In this document: positions 18,795 through 27,987 of the stretch, one piece after another
How positions within the stretch are numbered: position 1 is the first letter of the stretch
Layout of the letters: every line of letters begins with the position of its first letter
Assembly: GCF_000152265.2 (NCBI RefSeq)
Contig: NC_021592.1
Location: forward strand, 1,860,001-1,924,000
DNA: 64,000 nucleotides
From: Ferroplasma acidarmanus Fer1
GTDB taxonomy: Archaea > Thermoplasmatota > Thermoplasmata > Thermoplasmatales > Thermoplasmataceae
Direction: 5' to 3'
Notes under the pieces: model-generated
Databases searched by the model: none
What the model saw: the letters and a program-made list of their open reading frames with translations, nothing else
What the model was told of the DNA's origin: nothing
Translations under genes and position numbers: made by a program

Positions 18795-19844
18795 ATGCCT
18801 GGCAATAAGTACAGTGAAATGCAACATCATCGAGACACTATGTTCGCCATAGCCATAGCTATTTTTATAATTGCGTTTATTGTTTCCCTGGATACCGGGC
18901 CAGTCCATATTTCATTAAAAAATATTGTGAATATAATTTTATTCCAGATTGGTGCTGGAAAGCTTACCGCCACACAGGGGAATTATGTAATAATAGCAAT
19001 GATACGGGAACCAGAAGTTGTTGCATCCGCTGCTGTGGGTGCGGCTTTAGGTGTTGGAGGGGCGGTGATTCAGAGCATATTTAGAAATCCAATATCAGAG
19101 CCATATGTTACCGGTGTCTCCAGTGGAGCAGCACTTGGGGCCGTTTTGGCTATAGTATTCAGCATTACCATATTCGGGTTGTTTACCCTTCCCATATTTG
19201 CTTTCGTATTTGCAATCATAGTAGTGTCTTTGGTTTATATGCTTTCAATTAGAAGTGGCAGAACTCCTCCTGTGATACTTCTCCTTACAGGAATTGCAAT
19301 CTCACTGTTTGCTACATCCCTTGTGGCAATAATGCTTTATTCAAGGCCAGCACTTGAAAATACCATATTTTTCTGGTTCCTCGGTTCCCTTTCAGGGATA
19401 TTGTGGTCAGAGGATGAAATTGTTGTCCCGCTGGTAATTGTTACATCTGTTATTTTGGGAATGATGTATAAGCAGTTAAATGCCCTCCAGATGGGTGATG
19501 TATATGCAAAATCAGCGGGGATTAATGTGGAGAGATCCAAGCTCGGGGCTCTGGGTCTTACAACGATAGCTGTTTCAGCTTCGGTCTCCATAAGCGGCCT
19601 GATCGGCTTTGTTGGCTTAATATTTCCGCATGTATCACGTTTAATATTCGGCGGCTCGAATAAGTATGTTATACCTGCATCCGCAATACTTGGAGCCACT
19701 TTTCTTATGCTTTGCAATGACATTGCACATTTAATTATAACAGGAATCGTATTCCCTGTGGGAGTCATAACGGGCATGATAGGTGTTCCATTCTTCATGA
19801 TTTTAATGGCAAGGGTTTCAAAGAAGGGGTATTACAATGCTTGA
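18795..19844 (+). CDS. btuC: Corrinoid ABC transporter permease (BtuC/FecCD)
   Basis: 349 residues with about ten helices. Family blocks are clear: VGGAVIQSIFRNPISEPYV (about residues 89-107), GVSSGAALGAVLA, and GLIGFVGLIFPHVSRLIFG near residue 275. The latter contains the coupling helix that meets the ATPase. The basic N-terminal extension before the first helix is short. It lies between the binding protein and the ATPase, overlapping the latter by 8 nt, so all three are one operon. Confidence 0.92.
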   Translation: MPGNKYSEMQHHRDTMFAIAIAIFIIAFIVSLDTGPVHISLKNIVNIILFQIGAGKLTATQGNYVIIAMIREPEVVASAAVGAALGVGGAVIQSIFRNPISEPYVTGVSSGAALGAVLAIVFSITIFGLFTLPIFAFVFAIIVVSLVYMLSIRSGRTPPVILLLTGIAISLFATSLVAIMLYSRPALENTIFFWFLGSLSGILWSEDEIVVPLVIVTSVILGMMYKQLNALQMGDVYAKSAGINVERSKLGALGLTTIAVSASVSISGLIGFVGLIFPHVSRLIFGGSNKYVIPASAILGATFLMLCNDIAHLIITGIVFPVGVITGMIGVPFFMILMARVSKKGYYNA

Positions 19845-20580
19845 ACTTGTAGATGTGGAGTTTAAAAGGGGCAATTTTACAGTCGGCCCTCTTTCATTTA
19901 GCCTGGGCAGAGGAGAAATCCTGTCCATATGCGGGAAAAATGGTTCCGGTAAAACATCAACGCTGGTTGCAGCAAATAATTATATTAAACTGGAAAAGGG
20001 GGAAGTCAATGTTGATGGCAATAATATTAAAAATATGAAAATAAACCAGATTGCAACAAAGATAGCATACGTCCAGCAGGAAATACCGGAGCCCATGGGA
20101 TTAACAGTAAGGGATATTATGGAGATAGCAGGATATACCCGGGAAAATAAGGAAGAAGATATTCAGAAAGCACTTGACCTGTGCGAAATGGGAGATTCTA
20201 TAGATCGGGATTTTGCCACACTTAGCGGAGGTGAAAAACGGATGGTATCCATTGCCAGCGGAATTTACCAGAACTCAGATTATATTTTAATGGATGAGCC
20301 AACATCGTTTTTAGACATAGATAAAATTCACCTTCTTGAAAATATTATAAAATCATTAAAGAAAATGGGGAAAGGCATCCTGCTCGTTTTGCATGATATT
20401 AATATAGCTATTAATATGTCCGATACTGCTATATTAATGGCAAAGGGAAAGATGGTTTCATACGGGCCGCCTGATTCCTCAATTACTGTAGAAACTCTGG
20501 AAAAAACATACAATACCCGATTTGGAAAATATGATTCTCCTGAAGGAGTGAGGTTTTATCCCCTGGAGTATGATAAATAA
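19837..20580 (+). CDS. btuD: Corrinoid ABC transporter ATPase (BtuD-like)
   Basis: 247 residues. Walker A GKNGSGKTST (about 34-43), Q-loop AYVQQE, signature LSGGEKRMVSIA, Walker B YILMDEPTSFLD and the switch histidine in LVLHDI are all present, so it is an intact ABC ATPase of the FepC/BtuD type. Together with the two upstream genes it forms a complete importer energised by ATP. The start overlaps the permease stop by 8 nt. Confidence 0.92.
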   Translation: MLELVDVEFKRGNFTVGPLSFSLGRGEILSICGKNGSGKTSTLVAANNYIKLEKGEVNVDGNNIKNMKINQIATKIAYVQQEIPEPMGLTVRDIMEIAGYTRENKEEDIQKALDLCEMGDSIDRDFATLSGGEKRMVSIASGIYQNSDYILMDEPTSFLDIDKIHLLENIIKSLKKMGKGILLVLHDINIAINMSDTAILMAKGKMVSYGPPDSSITVETLEKTYNTRFGKYDSPEGVRFYPLEYDK

Positions 20581-20733
20581 AAATTGCAGGAGTACAGCCA
20601 GGAATGCATATATTACTTATTTTATATCCAGCCCATAAAATAATTTTATAAATCCCCACATAAATTGCTGGCGACCATTCTTTTCATTAGACTAAATTCC
20701 CATATTGTTATTGCCCTGGTGACTATGAAGTTC

Positions 20734-21084
20734 TTAATGATTCCTGGAGTCTAGCTCCAACACTACTGCCGTCCCATATGCTACAATTTCGCTCATGGTT
20801 TGGCCGATCTCTGAGGAGTCAAATCGCATAGCAACAACTCCATTAGCTCCCAGTTCACTGGCATTGGCCTTCATCCGCCCGACCGCATGGATACGGGCTT
20901 CAGTCAACATAGCTGTATATTCCTTGATCTCTCCACCTGCAAGGGACCGGAGCCCTGCTACCACATTGCCTCCCAATCCGCGGCTTCTTACTACGATCCC
21001 GAACACTGTGCCGATAGTGCGCACGATAGTCATCCCCGATACCTCTGGCGTGGTAACCGTGATTACATCCTGGATATCACCCAT
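20734..21084 (-). CDS. YbjQ-family (UPF0145) protein
   Basis: 116 residues matching the YbjQ fold: VVRSRGLGGNVVAGLRSLAG, then RIHAVGRMKANASELGANGV and EIVAYGTAVVLE. Members form pentamers and have been proposed to bind heavy metals; a function has not been proven. By eye the gene is much richer in G+C than its neighbours (about half the bases) and uses GC-ending codons, which suggests recent acquisition. Monocistronic, convergent with the btuFCD operon. Confidence 0.88.
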   Translation of the reverse strand: MGDIQDVITVTTPEVSGMTIVRTIGTVFGIVVRSRGLGGNVVAGLRSLAGGEIKEYTAMLTEARIHAVGRMKANASELGANGVVAMRFDSSEIGQTMSEIVAYGTAVVLELDSRNH

Positions 21085-21294
21085 ATAAAATTCCTTCCCA
21101 TGCTAGAATTAATATTCCTGCCATAAAAAAATATGTATCATCTGTATATTATTTTTTGTATTTAATGGTGCTATATTAGATATGAATGTTTAAGCGTATG
21201 CGCATGCTGTCAATATTATACTGAATTGCCCGGTTTAGAAAATTAATAAACAACAATATTTATTTACTGTACCGGGATAATCTCTTATACTTAA

Positions 21295-22617
21295 ATGAAG
21301 GATAAGAAATTTATCAGTGTTCCTGTGGCAACGGCAGTTGGACTGGGGGCTATAATAGGCGCGGGCATATTTGTTTTAAGTGGGACTACCATAGCACTGG
21401 CAGGGGCTAATGCACTTATAGCTTTTGTTCTTGTAGGAGTACTTGCAATTATTATTGCAATGGAATTAGGTGAATTGGGTTCAATAATGCCCCATGCCAA
21501 AGGTGCTTCCTTTTCCTATATTTATGAGGCTTTTGGCAGTGAAATGGGTTTTATTACTGGCATATTATTATATTTTAGCTTCTCCACAGCCATAGCAGCA
21601 ATTGCATTGGGCTTCGGGTCATATCTTGGCTCCCTGGTAGGGTTGCACACCGGCTATTACCCTATCATATTTGCCATTATCTTGATATTTGTACTTGCAA
21701 TTGTAAATATTGTAGGAATAAAAAAGGCTGCAAAAGCAGATTTTTACCTTGTTATGGTCAAATTAGCTATATTAACAATATTTGTAATAGCTGCAGTTAT
21801 TCTCGCATACACAACCAAATCACTAAACACTTCAAATTTTGTTACGCCGGTTGCTAAAGACAATATATCGGCTATATTTGCTGCCAGCATTGCAGTGTTT
21901 TTTGCATATTCAGGTTTCCAGTCCATTTCAACATTTACATCAGATATAAAGGGTGGAGCCAATAAGGCAGCAAAGGCCATAATTCTATCCGTGCTTATCA
22001 GTATGGTATTTTATATTTTAGTGGTACTGGCCCTTATACTCATGGTGCCTGCTTCTAAATATACCATATCGGCTGACCCGCTTGCATTTGCCTTAAAATA
22101 TGTCCATGCACCCTATTCAATCTATGCGCTTGTGACCATCGGTGCCCTTATTGCAACAACTTCAGCTACACTCGCCATGATTATGACCTCTTCCAGAATA
22201 TTATACCAGATTGGTGACAACAAGCTTTTGCCGAAATTTTTCCGTAAGTTCAACTATAAAAAGGATGTTTCGGTTAACGGTGTAATTATTTCATCATTAA
22301 TCGGGATAGTTATGCTATTCTCCGGAAATATTTACATTATAGCCGCAATAAGCAATTTTGGATTGCTTTTATCGTATTTGGTAGCAAGCTTTGCAATAAT
22401 ACATTTCAGGAGAATTAAGAAATTCGGGAGCTTTAAAACTCCACTGTATCCATTTACCATTATTGCCGGAATAATACTGCTGATTGTATTCATACTTGGG
22501 ATGCCCAGGGAGGCACTGGATATAGGGGTTGTAATAATACTATTGCTGTTTATGCTATATTATTTCTTTATTGAACTTAGAAGGGATAAGGTAATTAAAG
22601 AGGAACTATTCAAATAA
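21295..22617 (+). CDS. APC-family amino acid permease
   Basis: 440 residues, about 12 helices. The N-terminus AVGLGAIIGAGIFVLSG is the broken helix 1 that forms the substrate and ion site in the APC superfamily, and FFAYSGFQSISTFTSDIK corresponds to the helix 6 region. It is likely a proton-coupled importer of amino acids or amines. A TATA-like AATATTTATTTA lies about 30 nt upstream. Followed by another APC gene 186 bp downstream with its own AT-rich promoter region. Confidence 0.9.
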   Translation: MKDKKFISVPVATAVGLGAIIGAGIFVLSGTTIALAGANALIAFVLVGVLAIIIAMELGELGSIMPHAKGASFSYIYEAFGSEMGFITGILLYFSFSTAIAAIALGFGSYLGSLVGLHTGYYPIIFAIILIFVLAIVNIVGIKKAAKADFYLVMVKLAILTIFVIAAVILAYTTKSLNTSNFVTPVAKDNISAIFAASIAVFFAYSGFQSISTFTSDIKGGANKAAKAIILSVLISMVFYILVVLALILMVPASKYTISADPLAFALKYVHAPYSIYALVTIGALIATTSATLAMIMTSSRILYQIGDNKLLPKFFRKFNYKKDVSVNGVIISSLIGIVMLFSGNIYIIAAISNFGLLLSYLVASFAIIHFRRIKKFGSFKTPLYPFTIIAGIILLIVFILGMPREALDIGVVIILLLFMLYYFFIELRRDKVIKEELFK

Positions 22618-22803
22618 TATATTTTTACTGTATAAGTCCAGTAATGTAGAACTGAAATTTTCTTCAATGTAATTAAATATATATAAATAGTATTTATTAT
22701 ATATAATTCATTATTAATCAAGTATGTATAAACCAATGCCGATAATTCTGCATAAATTCACGCTTTATAAATTATTTAAATATTAATTCTGTCTGATTGA
22801 ATT

Positions 22804-24237
22804 ATGGATAATGCTCTTAACAGAAATAGCATGACTTTCTGGGGCCTTGTATTCTATGCCATAATGGTTATTGCACCTGCAGGGCCATTTGCATTCACCG
22901 GTGCCAGTGCTATGGAATATGCCGGTAAGATAGCCCCACTTACATTTTTAATTGGCGGTGCAATTCTTTTCCTTGCGGTTATAGCAGTTTATATTTATTC
23001 CGAAAAAGTTAGCAATGCCGGAGGTTATTACAAATATGTGGAAGTTGCAACACATAATAAATACTTAAGCAAAAGCGTTGGATTTTATTACCTGTTTATG
23101 GTTTTAAGCAGCATTATAGGTTCCAGCATTCTTCTTGGATGGTTTCTCTATATAGGATTGGAGGTAATGGTTGGCTATACCCTACCATTCGTATTTGTTG
23201 TCCTTGTTTCATTCATAACTCCGGTAATTTATCTGGTAGTGGGAATATTAGCATTAAATTACAGCCAGAAAATAGCCATAGTAGTAGGATTATTTGATCT
23301 GGCTTTCTTTTTAACATTATCAGTAGCTATAGTAATCAAATCACCATATAATGTAATCCAGTACTTTAATATCTTTAATTCCACAAACGGATTCCATGGG
23401 TTTTTCCTTGGAATGGTAACCGGAGGTTTTGTCGCATTCTCAGGTTATGGCTCTATAGTTGTACTTGCCGAGGAAACAAAAACGCCAGGCAAAACTATAA
23501 AAAAGGCTATTGTTACATCGCTCCTTATAATGATAGCCTATGATACATTTGTTATATACGCTAATGTTGGAGGATTAGGCCCCAACCTTCCGGCTGGATT
23601 GGCTTATTTTGCTCCAGGATTATACGTAACCGATAGTTATTATGGCATATATATAACTTTACTGGCATTCAGTGTATTCCTGGTTTCTGCACTTATTTCA
23701 ACGGTGATATTCGGAAACAGTGCAGCTAGAGATTTATATTCCCTGGCAAGAGATGGCATATTGCCAAAAACCTTTACAAAAATACATAAAAAATACCGCA
23801 TCCCGTATATGGCTGTCATAGCAGTATTCGTTGTGGCTGTAGTCGGCATAAGCCTGGGGCTGGTTCCGCTGGTATACTACTATGGAGAAAATAATGGATT
23901 ATTTGATTTACTTGTTATCAATTCAATTATTGGTTCTGTATTCACCCTGTCCTATCACATAATAGTAAACGAAACTCTCCCTGTTTTAATGCACAGGCTA
24001 AAACAATTAAATCCAGTGACACATATAATAGCACCTACTGCTGCATCAGTAATGATCGGTATAGCAATATATTATTCATTAATTGGCCTTGTATGGCCAT
24101 TATCAGCGGCGTATATATTCCTTCCCGGATTGATAATACTTGCTATTATCATAACCTATAGCAGGAAAAATAAAGTGCAGATGGATACTATCGAACAGGA
24201 AGATAGTGAGAGAAAGGCACGGCGCGCACAGCAATGA
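22804..24237 (+). CDS. APC-family amino acid permease
   Basis: 477 residues, about 12 helices. Helix 1 is less glycine-rich than in the upstream paralogue (VIAPAGPFAFTGASAMEYAG), a form seen in APC subgroups for larger or less-defined substrates. FVAFSGYGSIVVLAEETKTPG is the conserved helix 6 plus the loop after it. The C-terminal tail is charged and cytoplasmic. A TATA-like TTATTTAAATATT lies just upstream of the ATG, so it has its own promoter. Confidence 0.9.
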   Translation: MDNALNRNSMTFWGLVFYAIMVIAPAGPFAFTGASAMEYAGKIAPLTFLIGGAILFLAVIAVYIYSEKVSNAGGYYKYVEVATHNKYLSKSVGFYYLFMVLSSIIGSSILLGWFLYIGLEVMVGYTLPFVFVVLVSFITPVIYLVVGILALNYSQKIAIVVGLFDLAFFLTLSVAIVIKSPYNVIQYFNIFNSTNGFHGFFLGMVTGGFVAFSGYGSIVVLAEETKTPGKTIKKAIVTSLLIMIAYDTFVIYANVGGLGPNLPAGLAYFAPGLYVTDSYYGIYITLLAFSVFLVSALISTVIFGNSAARDLYSLARDGILPKTFTKIHKKYRIPYMAVIAVFVVAVVGISLGLVPLVYYYGENNGLFDLLVINSIIGSVFTLSYHIIVNETLPVLMHRLKQLNPVTHIIAPTAASVMIGIAIYYSLIGLVWPLSAAYIFLPGLIILAIIITYSRKNKVQMDTIEQEDSERKARRAQQ

Positions 24238-24547
24238 TTCAGGTTAATTATGCTGAGTTCAGTGTGTGATATCCCGTAATTAATTCATTTATAATTTTAT
24301 TATTCTTTACCTTTTCAGGAACTTCTTTACCGTGAATTATATGAATACATGTACACTATAAAAAGGATAGATATTATGAAACTGCTTAGAACAACTGGCA
24401 TACATTTCGAAAAAATGACGCATGATATTGCATAATTATAGGATAATAGGAAATATACTTACAGAATAGTCAAAGAGAACTTATAAACAAGATGTTAGAG
24501 AATAGATTTATGGAAAAAAATATCTGGATAATGTTCTGATAAATTTA
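24238..24547. other. Convergent intergenic region, nothing recognised
   Basis: AT-rich DNA between the APC permease and the aminotransferase, which converge here. Short T-runs on both strands could end transcripts; no gene or RNA is recognised. Confidence 0.6.
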
Positions 24548-25636
24548 TTATAATTTATAAAATGATTTAATGCAATCACAGATATATCCTATTTCATCGT
24601 CAGATAATTTCACACTGCTGGGCAAATTGATTCCCCTTTCTGAGATGCTGGTGCTATTGGGATAATTCACCTTATTAAACTCCTTATAGGGTGGCATAAC
24701 ATGCACAGGATAAAAGAACTTCCTTGTATCTATTCCTTTACCGAATAAGAAGCTTATTAACCGTTCCCTTTCATCCTTATCCTTAGCGAGTATAGAGTAG
24801 AGCCAGTAGGTTCCCTTATATAATTTCCCCTCAGGATGTGGCAATACATTTCCCGGTAAGTTTTTCTTATATTCTGATGCAATATGCCTCTTCTTCTCTA
24901 TAAAAGAGTTTAACCTCTCAAGCTGAGCAACTCCCAGTGCAGCCTGGAGATTTGTCATCCTGTAATTATATCCAATATAATCATGCCAGTATCTGTTTTC
25001 AGGCCTCATTCCATGGTCTCTGAGCAGCAGCATCATTCTGTAAATTTCCTCATTATTGGTTGTGCAGAACCCACCTTCTCCTGTTGTCATTGTTTTATTT
25101 CCATAAAAGGAGAAGCATCCGGCATCACCGAACGAACCGAGTTTTTTCCCCTTATATTCCGTACCAAGTGATTCTGCTGTATCCTCGATCAAATAAAGAT
25201 TATATTTTTCCTTTATCTCCATAAGCCTATCCATATTAGCAGAGTTGCCATAAAGATGTACCACTATTATTGCTTTAGTTTTTTCTGTAATTAATTTTTC
25301 AATTTTTTCTGCATCAATGCACCAGTTCTCAGGATCAATATCGCATAAAACAGGTGTTGCATGGTTATATAGCACTGCATTCACCGGGCTTATGAATGTT
25401 AAATCAGGAACTATTACCTCATCCCCTTCCTTAATGCCCATAGCAGATAATGCAAGGTGCAGTGCAGTGGTTCCATTTGACGTTGTAAGCCCGAATTTTG
25501 TGCCTATGAATGACTTAAAATTATCCTCAAATCTGTTTATATATTCGCCATGTGAACTTACCCATCCTGATCTTACCGCATCATCCACATATTCTATTTC
25601 CTTCTCGCCTATATCAGGCTCTGATACTGGAATCAT
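24548..25636 (-). CDS. DegT/DnrJ/EryC1 sugar aminotransferase, probable GDP-perosamine synthase
   Basis: 362 residues. PLP-dependent aminotransferase of nucleotide sugars: TSNGTTALHLAL in the N-terminal part, EDTAESLGTEYKGKKLG, and the PLP lysine in SFYGNKTMTTGEGG. The length is normal. Its start overlaps by 4 nt the stop of a GDP-mannose 4,6-dehydratase, whose product GDP-4-keto-6-deoxymannose is the substrate of GDP-perosamine synthase. The pairing therefore suggests GDP-perosamine (GDP-4-amino-4,6-dideoxymannose) as product. Other 4-aminotransferases of the same family remain possible. Confidence 0.85.
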   Translation of the reverse strand: MIPVSEPDIGEKEIEYVDDAVRSGWVSSHGEYINRFEDNFKSFIGTKFGLTTSNGTTALHLALSAMGIKEGDEVIVPDLTFISPVNAVLYNHATPVLCDIDPENWCIDAEKIEKLITEKTKAIIVVHLYGNSANMDRLMEIKEKYNLYLIEDTAESLGTEYKGKKLGSFGDAGCFSFYGNKTMTTGEGGFCTTNNEEIYRMMLLLRDHGMRPENRYWHDYIGYNYRMTNLQAALGVAQLERLNSFIEKKRHIASEYKKNLPGNVLPHPEGKLYKGTYWLYSILAKDKDERERLISFLFGKGIDTRKFFYPVHVMPPYKEFNKVNYPNSTSISERGINLPSSVKLSDDEIGYICDCIKSFYKL

Positions 25637-26688
25637 TTTACATTGCCCCTGTATGTTTTTAACAGATTATTCTCATTAGGATAGTTTGGAACATCCCATG
25701 CAAATTTCTCACCTTCGGTATATCTCTTCCACCTGTCTATTTCAGCTTTAACCATCATATTTACCAGTTCCCTGAATTTAGTTTCAGGCTTCCATTTAAA
25801 TGTCTTTTCTGCCTTGGAATAATCGCCCTGAAGTGCGGGGACATCCAGCGGCCTGATGAATCTCTTATCTATTTCCAGATAATCTCTGTAATCTTCTTTA
25901 ATATAATCAAATGCATATTTTACAAATTCTTCCACGGAATGCGTCTCGTTTGTTGCTATTACAAAATCATCAGCTTTATCAAGCTGCAGCATGGAATGCA
26001 TGGCTTCTACATATTCAGGCGCATATCCCCAATCCCTTCTGGCATTGATATTCCCTAAATGTATTTTCTTTTCAAGCCCGAGATTTATCTTTGCAACTTC
26101 ATTTGCTATTTTCCTTGTGACAAATTCCATTCCCCGCAATGGAGATTCATGATTGAATAAAATTCCAGAAGCAACATATATGCCGTATCCTTCCCTGTAG
26201 ATTTTTGATATCCAGTATCCATATAGTTTTGCTGCAGCATATGGGCTCATGGGGTTAAATGGATGGTTTTCATTTAATGGTTCTCCGGTATATGATGAGC
26301 CGAACATTTCGCTTGTTCCTGCAAAATATACCTTTGTGGAATTTGAGAATAGCTTAACGGCTTCAAGTATTCTTGTGACCGATAAACCTGTAACATCAGC
26401 AGTTGACAATGGCGATTCAAAGGAAGCTTCAACAAAGCTCTGGGCTGCTAAATGGTAAACCTCATCTGGCTGTGATGCCTTGAACGCATTAAGGATAGAT
26501 GATAAGTCACTTAAGTCTCCAGATATTAAATTAACCCTGTCATATATATCAAGAGCCTGCAACCTCCAGAAATTTGGTGTACTTACTCTCCTGTACAAAC
26601 CATATACCTTATAATTTTTTTTAAGAAGCAACTTTGCCAGGTATGCCCCATCCTGGCCTGTAATCCCTGTTATCAATGCCGTTTTCAT
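25633..26688 (-). CDS. gmd: GDP-mannose 4,6-dehydratase
   Basis: 351 residues of the extended SDR type. NAD(P)-binding motif TGITGQDGAYL (about 7-17), then YGLYRRVSTPNFWRL, and the catalytic SPYAAAKLYGYW (Tyr-x3-Lys). GITGQDG and the RR loop are characteristic of Gmd, which converts GDP-D-mannose to GDP-4-keto-6-deoxy-D-mannose. First gene of a two-gene operon with the aminotransferase; it supplies the deoxysugar for the surface glycans made by the glycosyltransferases around it. Confidence 0.9.
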   Translation of the reverse strand: MKTALITGITGQDGAYLAKLLLKKNYKVYGLYRRVSTPNFWRLQALDIYDRVNLISGDLSDLSSILNAFKASQPDEVYHLAAQSFVEASFESPLSTADVTGLSVTRILEAVKLFSNSTKVYFAGTSEMFGSSYTGEPLNENHPFNPMSPYAAAKLYGYWISKIYREGYGIYVASGILFNHESPLRGMEFVTRKIANEVAKINLGLEKKIHLGNINARRDWGYAPEYVEAMHSMLQLDKADDFVIATNETHSVEEFVKYAFDYIKEDYRDYLEIDKRFIRPLDVPALQGDYSKAEKTFKWKPETKFRELVNMMVKAEIDRWKRYTEGEKFAWDVPNYPNENNLLKTYRGNVK

Positions 26689-26768
26689 AATTAGGCATAT
26701 GTTATTTGTATATTAAAATTCTTTACAATCTTCCCATACCACTTATCCGGATAAGAATTTTCAGGCAA

Positions 26769-27914
26769 TTAAAAATCAGAATTTAATATTATATTAGCTA
26801 TATCGGCGTATGAAATTATGCTGTTTTCTGCATTGAATTTAAACTCGCCTGATTCTATAACTTGTATTCCTTCTTTGATGGCATTACCAAGTGATTGTAT
26901 ATCACTCTCTGGAACAATGTGCAATCCATATTTTAAAAAATCCATTGCACAACCAGCGGTGGTTGAAATCACATACATTCCCTGGGAAATCGCTTCTAAC
27001 CTGCTTATGGCAAAGCTTTCATGTAACGATGCAAGGCAGAATATTGCTGAACTTCTGTATTTTTCTATTAATTGTATCCGGGTGAATATGCCAGAGAATT
27101 TTACACTTTCTCCGAGACCTAATTCATCTATAAGCTTTATGAGTTTATTATATTCTTCATTGTCTGTGATTTCGCCTATAATTTCAAGATTCCATGCAGG
27201 GTAACTACTAGATACACGATAAAACGATTTTATTAAAATATCCAGACCCTTATCTGGTGTTATTCTTGAAACTGTTATGATATTTCTTTGCCTTTTAACC
27301 GGGTCGTATTTACTCAAAAATTCATTCGATACACTGTTGGGAACAACTCTTAAACGTTTTTTTAATGCTGGCATTTCTTTAAAGACATCATATCCGCAGG
27401 TTGTTTCGGTTAATATGCGCTGGAATATAACTGACAGATACCCATAATATAAATTTATTAATTTTTTTCTTGCTCCTGGCATAGTTGCAATAGAGGATCC
27501 ATCGTTATCAAGTTTTAATATAAGCCTGGTGTGTACCAGGAAGATTTTACAGTACACTTTATATAGAAATACTATAAGCCCTGTTAATGTTGAATTATTG
27601 TAAGCCATAAAAATATCCGGCTTTTCACGAATTAAAATCTTCAAGACAGGAATAAGTTCCCGTATATTTAAAAAATTTTTAATTCTCTTCATAAGGTTCA
27701 TTTCAGAATAATCATCAACATATTCTGTATCAAGATTTCCAGTTTCATAAATTTTTATGCCCAGCTTTTTATATCTCTCTGATTTCATTATCCCAACGAT
27801 TAATTGTGAATCGTAACCGGTATCCCTGAAACCAACAGGTATTGCACCGAGTGCTTTATGCTCATAGGCATCTATAAATTCTGAATAGGGTAGATAAAGA
27901 ATAAATTTGTTCAT
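26769..27914 (-). CDS. GT4-type glycosyltransferase
   Basis: 381 residues, two Rossmann domains (GT-B fold). The C-terminal domain carries RRNIITVSRITPDKGLDILI-like (here QRNIITVSRITPDKGLD) and the retaining-transferase E-x7-E pattern in HESFAISRLEAISQG. The donor and acceptor are unknown. Part of a run of glycan genes on the minus strand; 80 bp upstream of gmd. Start ATG 27914, with an AT-rich sequence just before it. Confidence 0.88.
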   Translation of the reverse strand: MNKFILYLPYSEFIDAYEHKALGAIPVGFRDTGYDSQLIVGIMKSERYKKLGIKIYETGNLDTEYVDDYSEMNLMKRIKNFLNIRELIPVLKILIREKPDIFMAYNNSTLTGLIVFLYKVYCKIFLVHTRLILKLDNDGSSIATMPGARKKLINLYYGYLSVIFQRILTETTCGYDVFKEMPALKKRLRVVPNSVSNEFLSKYDPVKRQRNIITVSRITPDKGLDILIKSFYRVSSSYPAWNLEIIGEITDNEEYNKLIKLIDELGLGESVKFSGIFTRIQLIEKYRSSAIFCLASLHESFAISRLEAISQGMYVISTTAGCAMDFLKYGLHIVPESDIQSLGNAIKEGIQVIESGEFKFNAENSIISYADIANIILNSDF

Positions 27915-27987
27915 TTGAAATTTATTATTTAAACTGCATATATTAAATTTTTCAGTATTGGATGGAATAAAGATTATATTGCATGGA

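Noticed and set aside
19337-19798. 153-codon minus-strand frame inside the btuC-like gene
   Set aside because: Shadow of the permease, which shows all family motifs.
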